NCBI GenBank assembly: GCA_965242785.1
Contig: CBDETA010000003.1
Location: 124,001 to 188,000 of the forward strand
Direction: 5' to 3'
Length of the DNA: 64,000 nt
Origin: Maricaulis sp965242785
Lineage (GTDB): Bacteria > Pseudomonadota > Alphaproteobacteria > Caulobacterales > Maricaulaceae
A model generated the notes under the pieces. The model worked only from the letters and a program-made list of their open reading frames with translations, searched no databases and was not told where the DNA came from. How positions within the stretch are numbered: position 1 is the first letter of the stretch; each line of letters begins with the position of its first letter. Positions 41,082 to 49,573 of this stretch are shown in pieces. Both the position numbers and the translations under genes were made by a program.

Positions 41082-42572
41082 ATGACCGTGATGGACCGTC
41101 CTGAAACGATTTCGGACCGCCTGGACGACAAGGAGCTGCTGCGCACCGAGAGCTTCATCGGCGGCGAGTGGGTCAAGGGCGACACCACCTTCGCCGTGAC
41201 CAATCCGGCCAATGGCGAGACCATTGCCCATGTCCAGGATGTCAGCGAGGCTGGCGCCCTGACCGCCGTCGCCCGCGCCAAGGACGCCTTCGAGACCTGG
41301 AAGAAGGTCTCCCCCTTCGAGCGCGCCAGGATCCTGATGAAATGGCACCAGCTGATCCTGGCCGCGCAGTCGGACCTGGCCAAGCTGATCACGCTGGAAA
41401 TGGGCAAGACCTATCGCGAGGCCCGCGGTGAGGTGGTCTACGGGGCCAGTTTCATCGAATGGTCGGCCGAAGAGGGCAAGCGCATCCATGGGGAAACCCT
41501 GGACACGCCCTTCCCGGGCTCGCGCGGCTGGACCATCCGCCAGCCGATCGGTGTGGTGGGCTGTATCACGCCGTGGAATTTCCCCGTGGCCATGATCACC
41601 CGCAAATGCGCCCCCGCCCTGGCTGCGGGCTGTACCATGGTGATCAAGCCGGCTCCGGAGACCCCGCTCTCTGCCCTGGCCCTGGCCGTGCTGGCCAAGC
41701 GCGCCGGCTTCCCGGACGGGGTGATCAATGTGGTCTGCGGCGATGCGCCGAAGATCGGCGGTGTGCTGACCGGTTCGCCGGATGTGCGCATGGTCGGCTT
41801 CACCGGCTCGACCGCCGTCGGCAAGCTGCTGATGAGCCAGGCCGCCTCGACGGTGAAGCGCGTCGCCCTGGAACTGGGCGGCAATGCGCCCTTCATCGTC
41901 ATGGACGATGCCGATATCGAGAAGGCCGCCGATGGCGTGATCGCCTCGAAATTCCGCGTCTCCGGCCAGACCTGCGTCTCGGCCAACCGCATCATCGTCC
42001 AGCCCAAGGTGGCCGACCAGCTGGTCAAGGCGCTGGAAGCGCGCGTGGCCAAGCTGAAGCCGGGTGACGGCTTCTCCGAGGACAGCGATCTGGGCCCGCT
42101 CATCCACATGGGCGCGGTGGACCGGGTCGATGCGCTGGTGAAGCAGGCGCGCGAGGCCGGTGCACGCATCGTGGTCGGCGGTGAACGCCTGGATGACAAG
42201 CTGGGCGGTGCCTTTTACGCCCCCACGCTGATCGACGGTTCCAACCCGTCCATGGATGTGGCCTGCAACGAGATTTTCGGGCCCATCGCCTCGATCTACC
42301 GGGTCGAGAGCGAGGCCGACATCATCAAGCTGGCCAATGACACGCCCTACGGCCTGGCCGCCTATATCTACACCCAGGATATCGGCCGGGTGCACCGCCT
42401 GTCCGAAGGCGTCGAGTACGGCATGATCGGCATCAATGCGCCGATGGTCGGTGCGGCCTCCACGCCGTTCGGCGGCATGAAGGAAAGCGGCATCGGCCGG
42501 GAAGGCGGCAAGTGGGGCGTCGAGGAGTTCACCGAACTCAAATATGTCCTCCTGGGCGGGGTCGACGGATGA
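41082..42572 (+). CDS. gabD: NAD(P)-dependent succinate-semialdehyde dehydrogenase (GabD type)
   Basis: 496 residues. ALDH fold with catalytic Cys in VSGQTCVSANR and Glu in LELGGNAPFIV; the cofactor loop is FTGSTAVGKLL and the oxyanion Asn is in CITPWNFP. The pattern KESGIGREGGKWGVEEFTELK is typical of the succinate-semialdehyde branch. It oxidises succinate semialdehyde (and perhaps glutarate semialdehyde) to the diacid. The stop overlaps rpiA (ATGA), so it is cotranscribed. No GABA aminotransferase is nearby. Confidence 0.9.
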   Translation: MTVMDRPETISDRLDDKELLRTESFIGGEWVKGDTTFAVTNPANGETIAHVQDVSEAGALTAVARAKDAFETWKKVSPFERARILMKWHQLILAAQSDLAKLITLEMGKTYREARGEVVYGASFIEWSAEEGKRIHGETLDTPFPGSRGWTIRQPIGVVGCITPWNFPVAMITRKCAPALAAGCTMVIKPAPETPLSALALAVLAKRAGFPDGVINVVCGDAPKIGGVLTGSPDVRMVGFTGSTAVGKLLMSQAASTVKRVALELGGNAPFIVMDDADIEKAADGVIASKFRVSGQTCVSANRIIVQPKVADQLVKALEARVAKLKPGDGFSEDSDLGPLIHMGAVDRVDALVKQAREAGARIVVGGERLDDKLGGAFYAPTLIDGSNPSMDVACNEIFGPIASIYRVESEADIIKLANDTPYGLAAYIYTQDIGRVHRLSEGVEYGMIGINAPMVGAASTPFGGMKESGIGREGGKWGVEEFTELKYVLLGGVDG

Positions 42573-43270
42573 GCGCGGAACGCCAGAAGGCGCTCGCCGC
42601 CGCGGCTGCGCTCGACTATGTCGAAAACGGCATGACGCTGGGCCTGGGGTCCGGCTCGACGGCGGAAATCTTCCTGCGCCTGCTCGGCGAGAAAGTGAAG
42701 GAGGGCCTGGACGTGAAGGGCGTTCCGACCTCCCAGCGGACCGCCGATGTGGCCCGCGAAGTGGGCGTGCCGCTGATCGCCGTGGACCATGTCGACCGGC
42801 TCAATGTCACCGTCGATGGCGCAGACGAGGTCGATGGCCGCTTTCAGCTCATCAAGGGCGGCGGCGCCTGCCTGCTGCGCGAGAAGATCATCGCCAACGC
42901 CTCCGACCTGATGGTGGTGATGGTGGATGAGACCAAGCTGGTCTCCACCCTGGGCAAGTTCCCGCTGCCGGTCGAGGTCGACCCGTTCGGCTTCTCGCTG
43001 ACCGCCAAGCAGATCTATGACGCGTTGAAAAAGGCCGGCGTGAAATCCCCCGATGTGCAATTGCGCCGCAAGGGGGACGGGCTGGAGCCTTTGATCACCG
43101 ATGGCGGACACTACATCCTGGACTGCGCCTGTGGCGCGATCCCGGATGCCCGGCTGGCCGACCAGTATCTCAAGGCCATTCCCGGCATGGTGGAACACGG
43201 CCTGTTCATCGACCTCGCCCGCGTGGTGATCGTCGGCGAGGACAGTGAAGCCCGGGTGATGGAACTCTAG
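42569..43270 (+). CDS. rpiA: Ribose-5-phosphate isomerase A
   Basis: 233 residues from ATG 42569. Motifs include GLGSGSTAEIFLRLL, VDGADEVDGRFQLIKGGG (catalytic DGADE and KGGG segment) and LREKIIANASD. It interconverts ribose 5-phosphate and ribulose 5-phosphate in the pentose phosphate pathway. It is translationally coupled to gabD and followed after 79 bases by gor, a common neighbourhood in alphaproteobacteria. A later FSA-type transaldolase (58661) acts in the same pathway. Confidence 0.96.
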   Translation: MSAERQKALAAAAALDYVENGMTLGLGSGSTAEIFLRLLGEKVKEGLDVKGVPTSQRTADVAREVGVPLIAVDHVDRLNVTVDGADEVDGRFQLIKGGGACLLREKIIANASDLMVVMVDETKLVSTLGKFPLPVEVDPFGFSLTAKQIYDALKKAGVKSPDVQLRRKGDGLEPLITDGGHYILDCACGAIPDARLADQYLKAIPGMVEHGLFIDLARVVIVGEDSEARVMEL

Positions 43271-43349
43271 GCGGCGGCCCTCCGGCCCCGTCCGACAGGA
43301 AAAGCGGGCCGGCACGGACTGGCCACTCACGCAAATGAGGTGCGCAGGC

Positions 43350-44738
43350 ATGTCCGAATTTGACTACGACCTTTTCGTCATAGGCGCCGGCTCCGGCGGT
43401 GTGCGGGCTTCCCGCATGGCCAAGATGCACGGGGCCGGGAAGGTCGCGATCGCCGAGGAGTACCGGCCGGGCGGCACCTGTGTCATCCGCGGCTGCGTGC
43501 CCAAGAAACTCCTGGTCTATGCCAGCGAGTTCGCCAAGACGTTCAAGCTGGCTGAGGGCTATGGATGGACGGTCGGCGAGACCGCCTTCAGCTGGGAAAA
43601 GCTGATTGCCGCCAAGGATGACGAAATCGGCCGCCTGTCCGGCATTTATGCCCGCAACCTGGCCAATACCGGCGTCGAGCTGATCGAGGAGCGCGCCGAG
43701 CTGGTCGACGCCCACACGGTGAAACTGGTCAAGTCCGGTCGTACGGTCAGCGCCCATCACATCCTGATCGCGGTCGGCGGCACGCCCTATATCCCCGAGA
43801 TCGAGGGGGCGGAGCTGGGCATCACTTCCAACGAGGCCTTCCATCTGGAAAGCCTGCCCAAGCATGTGGTCATCGCCGGCGGCGGCTATATCGCCTGCGA
43901 ATTTGCGCAGATCTTTGCCGGCCTGGGCGTCGAGGTCTGCCAGGTCTATCGCGGCGACACCGTGTTGCGCGGCTTTGACGACGACATCCGCTCCACGGTG
44001 CACGAGGAACTGGTGCGTTCCGGCGTGCATGTGATCACCCGCACGGTGTTCGAGCGCATCGAGGATCTGGGTGAGGGACGCAAGCGGGTGCATCTGGACA
44101 ATGGCCAGCACATCGACACCGATGTCGTGATGTATGCCATCGGCCGCACCCCCTATGTCGACGATCTGGGCCTGGAAAAGGCCGGCGTCGAGCTTGACGA
44201 CAAGGGCGCGATCAAGGTCGATGCCTTCTCGAAGACGTCGGTCGACACCATCTATGCCGTCGGGGATGTGACCAACCGGGTCAATCTGACGCCGGTCGCC
44301 ATTCGCGAGGGCGCGGCCTTCGCGGCTACGGTTTTCGGCGGAAAGCCGACGGCCTATGATCACAATGACATTGCGTCAGCAGTCTTTACACAGCCACCCG
44401 TTGGATCAGTTGGCCTATCCGAGGCGGATGCGCGCAAGAAATTTGCACAGATCGACATTTACAAGACGTCATTCCGCCCGATGAAGCAGTCCTTCTCCCA
44501 GGACGCATCCCGCATGATGATGAAACTTGTTGTCGATGGGGAGACAGACCGGGTGCTGGGCGTGCATATTGTCGGACCGGATGCGCCTGAAATGATCCAG
44601 CTGGCCGGCATCGCCGTGAAGGCGGGCCTGACCAAGGACCAGTTCGACGCGGCATGCGCCGTGCATCCGACAAGTGCAGAAGAACTGGTGACCATGAAGG
44701 AGAAATGGACACCACCCGAGTTGAAAGCAGCTGAGTAA
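43350..44738 (+). CDS. gor: Glutathione-disulfide reductase
   Basis: 462 residues from ATG 43350. FAD loop VIGAGSGGVRAS, redox pair Cys44/Cys49 in GGTCVIRGCVPKK, NADPH loop VIAGGGYIACEFAQI and the C-terminal HPTSAEELVTM with the active-site His. It keeps glutathione reduced. An ATG at 43335 would add five residues without a better ribosome site. The stop is one base from the DAHP-synthase start, so the two are cotranscribed. Confidence 0.95.
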   Translation: MSEFDYDLFVIGAGSGGVRASRMAKMHGAGKVAIAEEYRPGGTCVIRGCVPKKLLVYASEFAKTFKLAEGYGWTVGETAFSWEKLIAAKDDEIGRLSGIYARNLANTGVELIEERAELVDAHTVKLVKSGRTVSAHHILIAVGGTPYIPEIEGAELGITSNEAFHLESLPKHVVIAGGGYIACEFAQIFAGLGVEVCQVYRGDTVLRGFDDDIRSTVHEELVRSGVHVITRTVFERIEDLGEGRKRVHLDNGQHIDTDVVMYAIGRTPYVDDLGLEKAGVELDDKGAIKVDAFSKTSVDTIYAVGDVTNRVNLTPVAIREGAAFAATVFGGKPTAYDHNDIASAVFTQPPVGSVGLSEADARKKFAQIDIYKTSFRPMKQSFSQDASRMMMKLVVDGETDRVLGVHIVGPDAPEMIQLAGIAVKAGLTKDQFDAACAVHPTSAEELVTMKEKWTPPELKAAE

Positions 44739-44739
44739 G

Positions 44740-46107
44740 ATGACCTGGTCTCCCAATTCCTGGCGGCAATTCCCCGTCATGCAGATGCCCAAATATTCCG
44801 ATCCCGCGGCCCTGGACGCGGCGATTGCGGAATTGTCGGCCCGTCCGGCGCTGGTCTTTGCCGGTGAAGCCCGCAAGCTTCGGCGCCAGCTTGCCGATGT
44901 GGCCGCAGGCAATGCCTTCCTGCTGCAGGGCGGTGATTGTGCCGAGAGCTTCAAGGACTTCTCCACCGAGGGCGTGCGCGATACATTCCGGGTGCTGCTG
45001 CAGATGGCGGTGGTGCTGACCTTTGCCGCTTCCAAGCCGGTGGTGAAGGTGGGCCGCATGGCCGGTCAGTTCGCCAAGCCGCGCTCCTCGGACATGGAAA
45101 CCATCGACGGCGTGTCGCTGCCCTCCTATCGCGGTGACAGCGTCAACGACGTCGCCTTTACGCCAGAAGCGCGCGAGCCGGACCCCAAGCGCCTGATCAA
45201 GGCCTATGACCAGTCCGCCTCGACGCTGAACCTGCTGCGCGCCTTTGCCTCGGGCGGCTATGCCGACCTGCACAATGTCCACCAGTGGACCCAGGACTTT
45301 GTCAAGGACAGCCCGGCGGCTGAGCGCTATGAGGAAACCGCGGCGCGGATTTCCGAGGCGCTGGCCTTCATGAAGGCTTGTGGCATCGGCCGTGATTCTG
45401 CCCCCTCGCTGGAAGCGGTGGACTTCTTCACCAGCCACGAGGCGCTGCACCTGCCCTTCGAGGAAGCCCTGACCCGGCGCGATCCGAATACCGGCCAGTG
45501 GTATGCCACCTCGGCGCACATGATCTGGGTCGGCGAGCGCACCCGTCAGCTCGACGGTGCGCACCTGGAATATGGCCGCGGCATCTCCAACCCGATCGGG
45601 GTGAAGTGCGGACCGACGATGACGGCGGACGAGCTCCTGCCGCTGATCGACAAGCTCAATCCGGACAATGAGGCCGGCCGCCTGGTGCTGATCGTGCGCC
45701 AGGGTGCCGACACCATCCGCAAGAATCTGCCGGCCCTGGCCCGGGCCGTGACCCAGGCCGGGCGCCGCGTGGTCTGGTCGTCCGATCCGATGCACGGCAA
45801 TACGGTCAAGGCGGCCAATGGCTACAAGACCCGCAATTTCGACCGCATCCTGACCGAGCTCGAAGGCTTCATGGATGTGCTCTATTCCGAGGGCGCCTAT
45901 CCGGGCGGCGTGCATTTCGAGATGACTGGTCGCGACGTGACCGAGTGCACCGGCGGTGCCAATCCGGTCACCGAGGCCGATCTCGCCGCGCGCTACCACA
46001 CGCAGTGCGACCCGCGTCTCAATTGCGACCAGGCCTTGGACATGGCCTTCCGGATCGCGGAGAGCCTCAAGCGGGTGCGCAGCAATAACTCTGCGGCGGC
46101 TGCGTAA
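44740..46107 (+). CDS. aroG: Class II 3-deoxy-7-phosphoheptulonate synthase (DAHP synthase)
   Basis: 455 residues, plant-like class II enzyme. It condenses PEP and erythrose 4-phosphate, first step of the shikimate pathway. Landmarks: LLQGGDCAESFKDF, KVGRMAGQFAKPRSS, RILTELEGFMDVLYSEGAYP, and VHFEMTGRDVTECTGG with metal/PEP ligands. It starts one base after gor (TAAGATG). The pentose-pathway enzymes encoded nearby (rpiA and transaldolase) feed its erythrose 4-phosphate. Confidence 0.95.
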   Translation: MTWSPNSWRQFPVMQMPKYSDPAALDAAIAELSARPALVFAGEARKLRRQLADVAAGNAFLLQGGDCAESFKDFSTEGVRDTFRVLLQMAVVLTFAASKPVVKVGRMAGQFAKPRSSDMETIDGVSLPSYRGDSVNDVAFTPEAREPDPKRLIKAYDQSASTLNLLRAFASGGYADLHNVHQWTQDFVKDSPAAERYEETAARISEALAFMKACGIGRDSAPSLEAVDFFTSHEALHLPFEEALTRRDPNTGQWYATSAHMIWVGERTRQLDGAHLEYGRGISNPIGVKCGPTMTADELLPLIDKLNPDNEAGRLVLIVRQGADTIRKNLPALARAVTQAGRRVVWSSDPMHGNTVKAANGYKTRNFDRILTELEGFMDVLYSEGAYPGGVHFEMTGRDVTECTGGANPVTEADLAARYHTQCDPRLNCDQALDMAFRIAESLKRVRSNNSAAAA

Positions 46108-46111
46108 GCAT

Positions 46112-46275
46112 CCTTCCCCTTGATGGGGAAGGTGGCTCGCCGCGTAGCGGCGAGACGGAAGGGGTGAAAGCGCTAAGCGCTTCGAATCCCGGTGGAGGCA
46201 GGTTTGTAGAAACCTCGCCCCCACCCACTCCACCGCTGCTCACGCAGCGGTCCCCCTCGCCCATCAAGGGCGAGG
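46112..46275. repeat. Paired inverted palindromic intergenic element
   Basis: A dense set of hairpins fills the space after the DAHP-synthase gene. Left module: CCTTCCCC-TTGAT-GGGGAAGG (46112-46132) and CTCGCCGC-GTA-GCGGCGAG (46136-46154). Middle: GGTTT-GTAG-AAACC (46201-46214). Right module: CCGCTGC-TCAC-GCAGCGG (46233-46250) and CCTCGCCC-ATCAA-GGGCGAGG (46255-46275). The right module, read on the other strand, has the same layout as the left, including the TTGAT loop, while the stem bases differ in a compensated way. It looks like two copies of one dispersed palindromic repeat placed head to head. Confidence 0.75.
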
Positions 46276-46294
46276 ATAAAAAGAACCCCCAACG

Positions 46295-46326
46295 AAAAAC
46301 GCCGCCCGGTTTCCCGAGCGGCGTTT
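46295..46326 (-). terminator. Rho-independent terminator of the HU gene
   Basis: On the minus strand AAACGCCGC (46326-46318) pairs with GCGGCGTTT (46305-46297), and a run of five T follows. It lies 26 bases after the HU stop codon, where a terminator is expected. Confidence 0.8.
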
Positions 46327-46351
46327 AAACATCAGAACCCGATTGGACTGA

Positions 46352-46618
46352 TTAGATGTCCTTCAGGGCAGCTGCCGGGCGGAAAGCCGCCTGGGTGCGA
46401 GCCTTGGACTGCATCTTTTCGCCGGTGCGCGGATTGCGAACTTCGCGTGCTTCACGGTGCTTCGCGTAGAACGTACCGAACCCGGCCAGCTGGACGCTGT
46501 CATTGCCTTTGACCGAGCCGATGATGGCTTCGATGGCGGCGTCGACAGCTTCACCGGCTTGCGTACGGGACAGGCCGGTTTTTTCGCTGACGGCTTTGGC
46601 GAGATCAGACTTGTTCAT
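46352..46618 (-). CDS. HU-family DNA-binding protein
   Basis: 88 residues from 46618 with a GGGGGGAA ribosome site. HU/IHF fold: MNKSDLAKAVSEKTGLSRTQ, the beta-arm LAGFGTFYAKHREAREVRNP and RTGEKMQSKARTQAAFRPAA with the RNPRTGE signature. It compacts and bends DNA. It is followed by a good terminator and transcribed alone. Residues before 46618 would not match HU. Confidence 0.95.
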   Translation of the reverse strand: MNKSDLAKAVSEKTGLSRTQAGEAVDAAIEAIIGSVKGNDSVQLAGFGTFYAKHREAREVRNPRTGEKMQSKARTQAAFRPAAALKDI

Positions 46619-46825
46619 AGGGTTCCCCCCAGTTAGGCGCAGCGCCGGGCAATCACGGTCATCGTGGCCGCCCGGTGTGCCGCGTGTTCGTTGACGCCTC
46701 ATGAAGGCCGAGAACGGACCGCTTTTGCAAGCCATAACAGGTGAATCCGGCCTGATTTACTGCAATTTCCTTGGGACAAGCCCGAAATCTCGCCTTCGGC
46801 CCCGGTTTTGCGTACCTTTTGCAGC

Positions 46826-47014
46826 ATGTTTCAAGGTGAACCGACTCCGAACGCGAACCAGACGATTCGTTCGATTCGCCTGCTGCCATTCGCACTTGCA
46901 GCAGGAATCGCGGTCTATGGAGTCGCCGTTCTCGCAGGTGCGGGAGCGACCTGGTCGCCCGTTTTGGCGGCAATTGCGGGCGGCTGGACGCTGGGCCGGC
47001 TGATGCGCAGATGA
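46826..47014 (+). CDS. Small membrane protein, 62 aa, unknown function
   Basis: From ATG 46826. A short polar head (FQGEPTPNANQTIRSIR) is followed by two hydrophobic stretches (LLPFALAAGIAVYGVAVL and SPVLAAIAGGWTLGRL) and ends RR. It is likely a small inner-membrane protein. No family is recognised. It precedes a receiver gene by 63 bases on the same strand. Coding status rests on the plausible reading frame and hydrophobicity only. Confidence 0.45.
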   Translation: MFQGEPTPNANQTIRSIRLLPFALAAGIAVYGVAVLAGAGATWSPVLAAIAGGWTLGRLMRR

Positions 47015-47077
47015 CAGGGCTTGGCACCGGCCGGTTGTTCGTCGAAACTGTCGATGGGCAAGGGTTGGTTTTCCGTC

Positions 47078-47443
47078 ATGAAGCGGGCACGCATTCTCAT
47101 CGTAGACGATGACCCGGTAAACCGGGAGATCTTTCGCTGGTCGCTGCAGCCGTTCTGCGAAATTGACGAGCTGTCGAATGGCGAGGGCGCGGCATCGCAG
47201 ATCGTCCGCGAGGAATACGATCTTGTACTGCTCGACGTGATGATGCCGCTTGTCGACGGGATTGAGGTTGTGGAACGTCTCAATTCAAAAAGGGCGGACC
47301 TTCTGCGCCGGGTACTGGTGGTTACCGCCGCAATGAACCATTCCGTGCTTGAACAATTGCGTCCCTTCCCTTTGGCGGGAATCGTCGAGCGTCCGTATGA
47401 TCCTGACGGCATCAAGGCGCTCTATTCGCAGTATTTCCATTAG
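47078..47443 (+). CDS. Single-domain response regulator with Lys-to-Arg change
   Basis: 121 residues from ATG 47078 (an ATG at 47054 would add eight). Receiver with Asp10-Asp12 acidic cluster, phospho-acceptor Asp53 in LVLLDVMMP and Thr83. The conserved lysine that normally follows beta-5 is Arg105 (IVERPYDPDG). A Lys-to-Arg change there can weaken phosphotransfer. No output domain. It lies 15 bases before a histidine kinase and is probably its partner or a component of a multi-step relay. Confidence 0.83.
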   Translation: MKRARILIVDDDPVNREIFRWSLQPFCEIDELSNGEGAASQIVREEYDLVLLDVMMPLVDGIEVVERLNSKRADLLRRVLVVTAAMNHSVLEQLRPFPLAGIVERPYDPDGIKALYSQYFH

Positions 47444-47458
47444 CTTTCGGAGCCGAGA

Positions 47459-48757
47459 TTGTCCCAATCCCGCCAGATGACCCAAATTGAGGACCGGCTG
47501 CGCAACTATAATGCCGAGCTGGACCGGTTGATGCGGATCAGCCGGGCGGCTGGCGGCGATATCGCCGGACTACTGGAGACGGTGACAAAGACGCTGACTC
47601 AGATGCTGGAAATCCGCCGGGCCAGTGTCTGGATGCTGGACACGCAAGGCGAGCGCCTCGTGTGTCATTGCCTTTGGGAGCAGGGGGCGGAAGCTGTGAC
47701 GGCGGGTTTCGAACTCAATGCCCAGGAGTACCCGTCATATTTTCAGGCATTCCAGACATCACGCGTCATTGCTGCCGATGATGCCGCACACGATCCCAGG
47801 ACTTCAGAATTTGCTGAAGGATATCTGGATAAGTTGGATATCCATTCCTTGCTCGATGCCCAGATTCGCGATTTCAGCGATTTGCGCGGCGTGGTGTGCT
47901 GTGAACAGGTCGGGAAGCCGCGGCACTGGCGCGAAGAGGACATTGCTTTCGTTGCGGCTGTGGCAGAGTACATTGGCCTGGCGGTGGAGCTTGCGCAGCG
48001 CCAGGAGGCGGCGGATGCCCTTCGCGAATCCAACGAACGTCTGGGCAGGGCGCTGGACACGGCAGAGGCTGCAAATCTCGCCAAAACGCGGTTCCTGGCG
48101 ACCATGTCGCACGAGCTCCGCACGCCGCTCAATGGTATTCTGGGCAGCACAGCCATCCTGAAAAATGCGGCCGGACCGGACGCAGAGACGCAGCGATGGC
48201 TGGATATCATCGAAGGGTCAGGCCGGTCGCTGCTCCAGGTCATCACGGCTGTGCTGGACATGGCCGCGGCCGAAGGCGGGCTGCTGACCGTCAACACGAC
48301 GGAATTTGACCTGTCCGAAGCCGCTCGAGACGCCGCCGGGGAAGGCGCGCGTTCACACGGCGCTGCGGCCCTCGCGGTCAACTTGGACCCCCGCGTTGCG
48401 GGACCGGCCCGGGTGCGTGCCGACCGAACCCGGGCGGTTCAGGTCATCGCCAGTTTCGTCGACAATGCCTTCAAGTTTGCCGGGGCCGCGCCGGAGCTGC
48501 ATGTCTGTCCGTCGCCGCGGGTTGACCAATGGCGCCTGGAGGTGCGTGACGCTGGGCCCGGCGTGCCGCCAGACCAGGCCGAACGCGTGTTCGACTGGTT
48601 CCACCAGGTCGACAACTCCTCCCGGCGTGCCCATGGCGGGATCGGACTGGGCCTGGCCCTGTCGCGCGAGCTGGCCAGAGTAATGCAGGGTGCAGTGGGT
48701 TATCAGGACCGGCCGGGCGGTGGATCGGTGTTCTGGGTCGACCTGCCGCGCGCGTGA
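47459..48757 (+). CDS. GAF-domain histidine kinase
   Basis: 432 residues from TTG 47459, with GGAG ribosome site six bases upstream (ATG 47477 is an alternative). A GAF sensor domain spans about residues 38-178 (RRASVWMLDTQGERLVCH, RHWREEDIAFVAAVAEYIGL), a coiled linker follows, then HisKA with His218 in FLATMSHELRTPLNGILGST and an ATPase domain (VDNAFKFAG, RDAGPGVPP, GIGLGLALSR). There is no membrane segment, so the signal is cytoplasmic. It is cotranscribed with the receiver just upstream. Confidence 0.88.
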   Translation: MSQSRQMTQIEDRLRNYNAELDRLMRISRAAGGDIAGLLETVTKTLTQMLEIRRASVWMLDTQGERLVCHCLWEQGAEAVTAGFELNAQEYPSYFQAFQTSRVIAADDAAHDPRTSEFAEGYLDKLDIHSLLDAQIRDFSDLRGVVCCEQVGKPRHWREEDIAFVAAVAEYIGLAVELAQRQEAADALRESNERLGRALDTAEAANLAKTRFLATMSHELRTPLNGILGSTAILKNAAGPDAETQRWLDIIEGSGRSLLQVITAVLDMAAAEGGLLTVNTTEFDLSEAARDAAGEGARSHGAAALAVNLDPRVAGPARVRADRTRAVQVIASFVDNAFKFAGAAPELHVCPSPRVDQWRLEVRDAGPGVPPDQAERVFDWFHQVDNSSRRAHGGIGLGLALSRELARVMQGAVGYQDRPGGGSVFWVDLPRA

Positions 48758-48766
48758 GGTCCGTTT

Positions 48767-49573
48767 TCAGCCAAGCGGCGGCAATTGTGCGAGCGCCAGG
48801 GTGAAGGACAGGATCGTCATCAGCGTGCCGCCGATGAGGACCAGCAGCATGATCAGCGCACCGATCAACAATCCGAACAGTGTCGCGCCGACGCGCGTTC
48901 GGGTCAGCGTGCCGGGCGCACCGCGCACGAAGGTGATGATGTAGACTAGGACAATGATGCCCACAGAACCCAGGCCATTGGCTGTGGGATCTGAGGCCAG
49001 TACGGGCATCAGCAGAAGTCCGATCACCGACCCTGCCGTCAGGACGCAGAATGTGATGTTCAGCTTGCCGACCCAGCTGAGGGGGCGGACCCGGGCGGGA
49101 ACGGCAAACAGCGCCAGTGCCGAGAACAGGCCGACAAGCGGCGCATGCGCAAGGGCAGCGACTGTGCCGTAGATTCCACCAAAGGTTTCCAGTCTGTCGC
49201 GGAGCTGCGCATCGTCCAGTCCGGCCGTGCCGAACAGCGAGTCCAGTTGAGGGCGCGGCATGCCACTCAGTCCGTCAACCACGAAGTGCCCGTAGCCGCC
49301 CCACAGGATCGACACGACCACTTGCAGGCTGATCAGAAACAGCCACATGCGAACAGGCGGGGTATAGCGGTTGCGATCGCCCCCGGTGAAGGCGGCAAAC
49401 ACGGTCCTGGGGCTCAGGAAAAGGTCCCGGAAGCTGCGGAAGCTGCGGAAGTTCAGACCGAAAATGTCTTCGGCGAGTTCCTCCAGTTCGGTGCGAAGAT
49501 GCGGCTCCTGAGCCGCGTCCTCTGCCGTCCGGAGTTTCTGCTGCTGCTCCGGTGTTCCGGGACTCTCTGTCAT
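48767..49573 (-). CDS. DUF3667-like multi-pass membrane protein (copy B)
   Basis: 268 residues. A hydrophilic N-terminus (about 1-70) contains FLSPRTVFAAFTGGDRNRYT and then PPVRMWLFLISLQVVVSILW. About four more membrane segments follow. The arrangement, a charged stretch with arginines, then YTPPVRxxLF, matches the protein encoded at 50590 and resembles the DUF3667 family, whose function is unknown. It is the last gene of a three-gene minus-strand operon, overlapping the oxidoreductase stop by one base. Confidence 0.75.
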   Translation of the reverse strand: MTESPGTPEQQQKLRTAEDAAQEPHLRTELEELAEDIFGLNFRSFRSFRDLFLSPRTVFAAFTGGDRNRYTPPVRMWLFLISLQVVVSILWGGYGHFVVDGLSGMPRPQLDSLFGTAGLDDAQLRDRLETFGGIYGTVAALAHAPLVGLFSALALFAVPARVRPLSWVGKLNITFCVLTAGSVIGLLLMPVLASDPTANGLGSVGIIVLVYIITFVRGAPGTLTRTRVGATLFGLLIGALIMLLVLIGGTLMTILSFTLALAQLPPLG

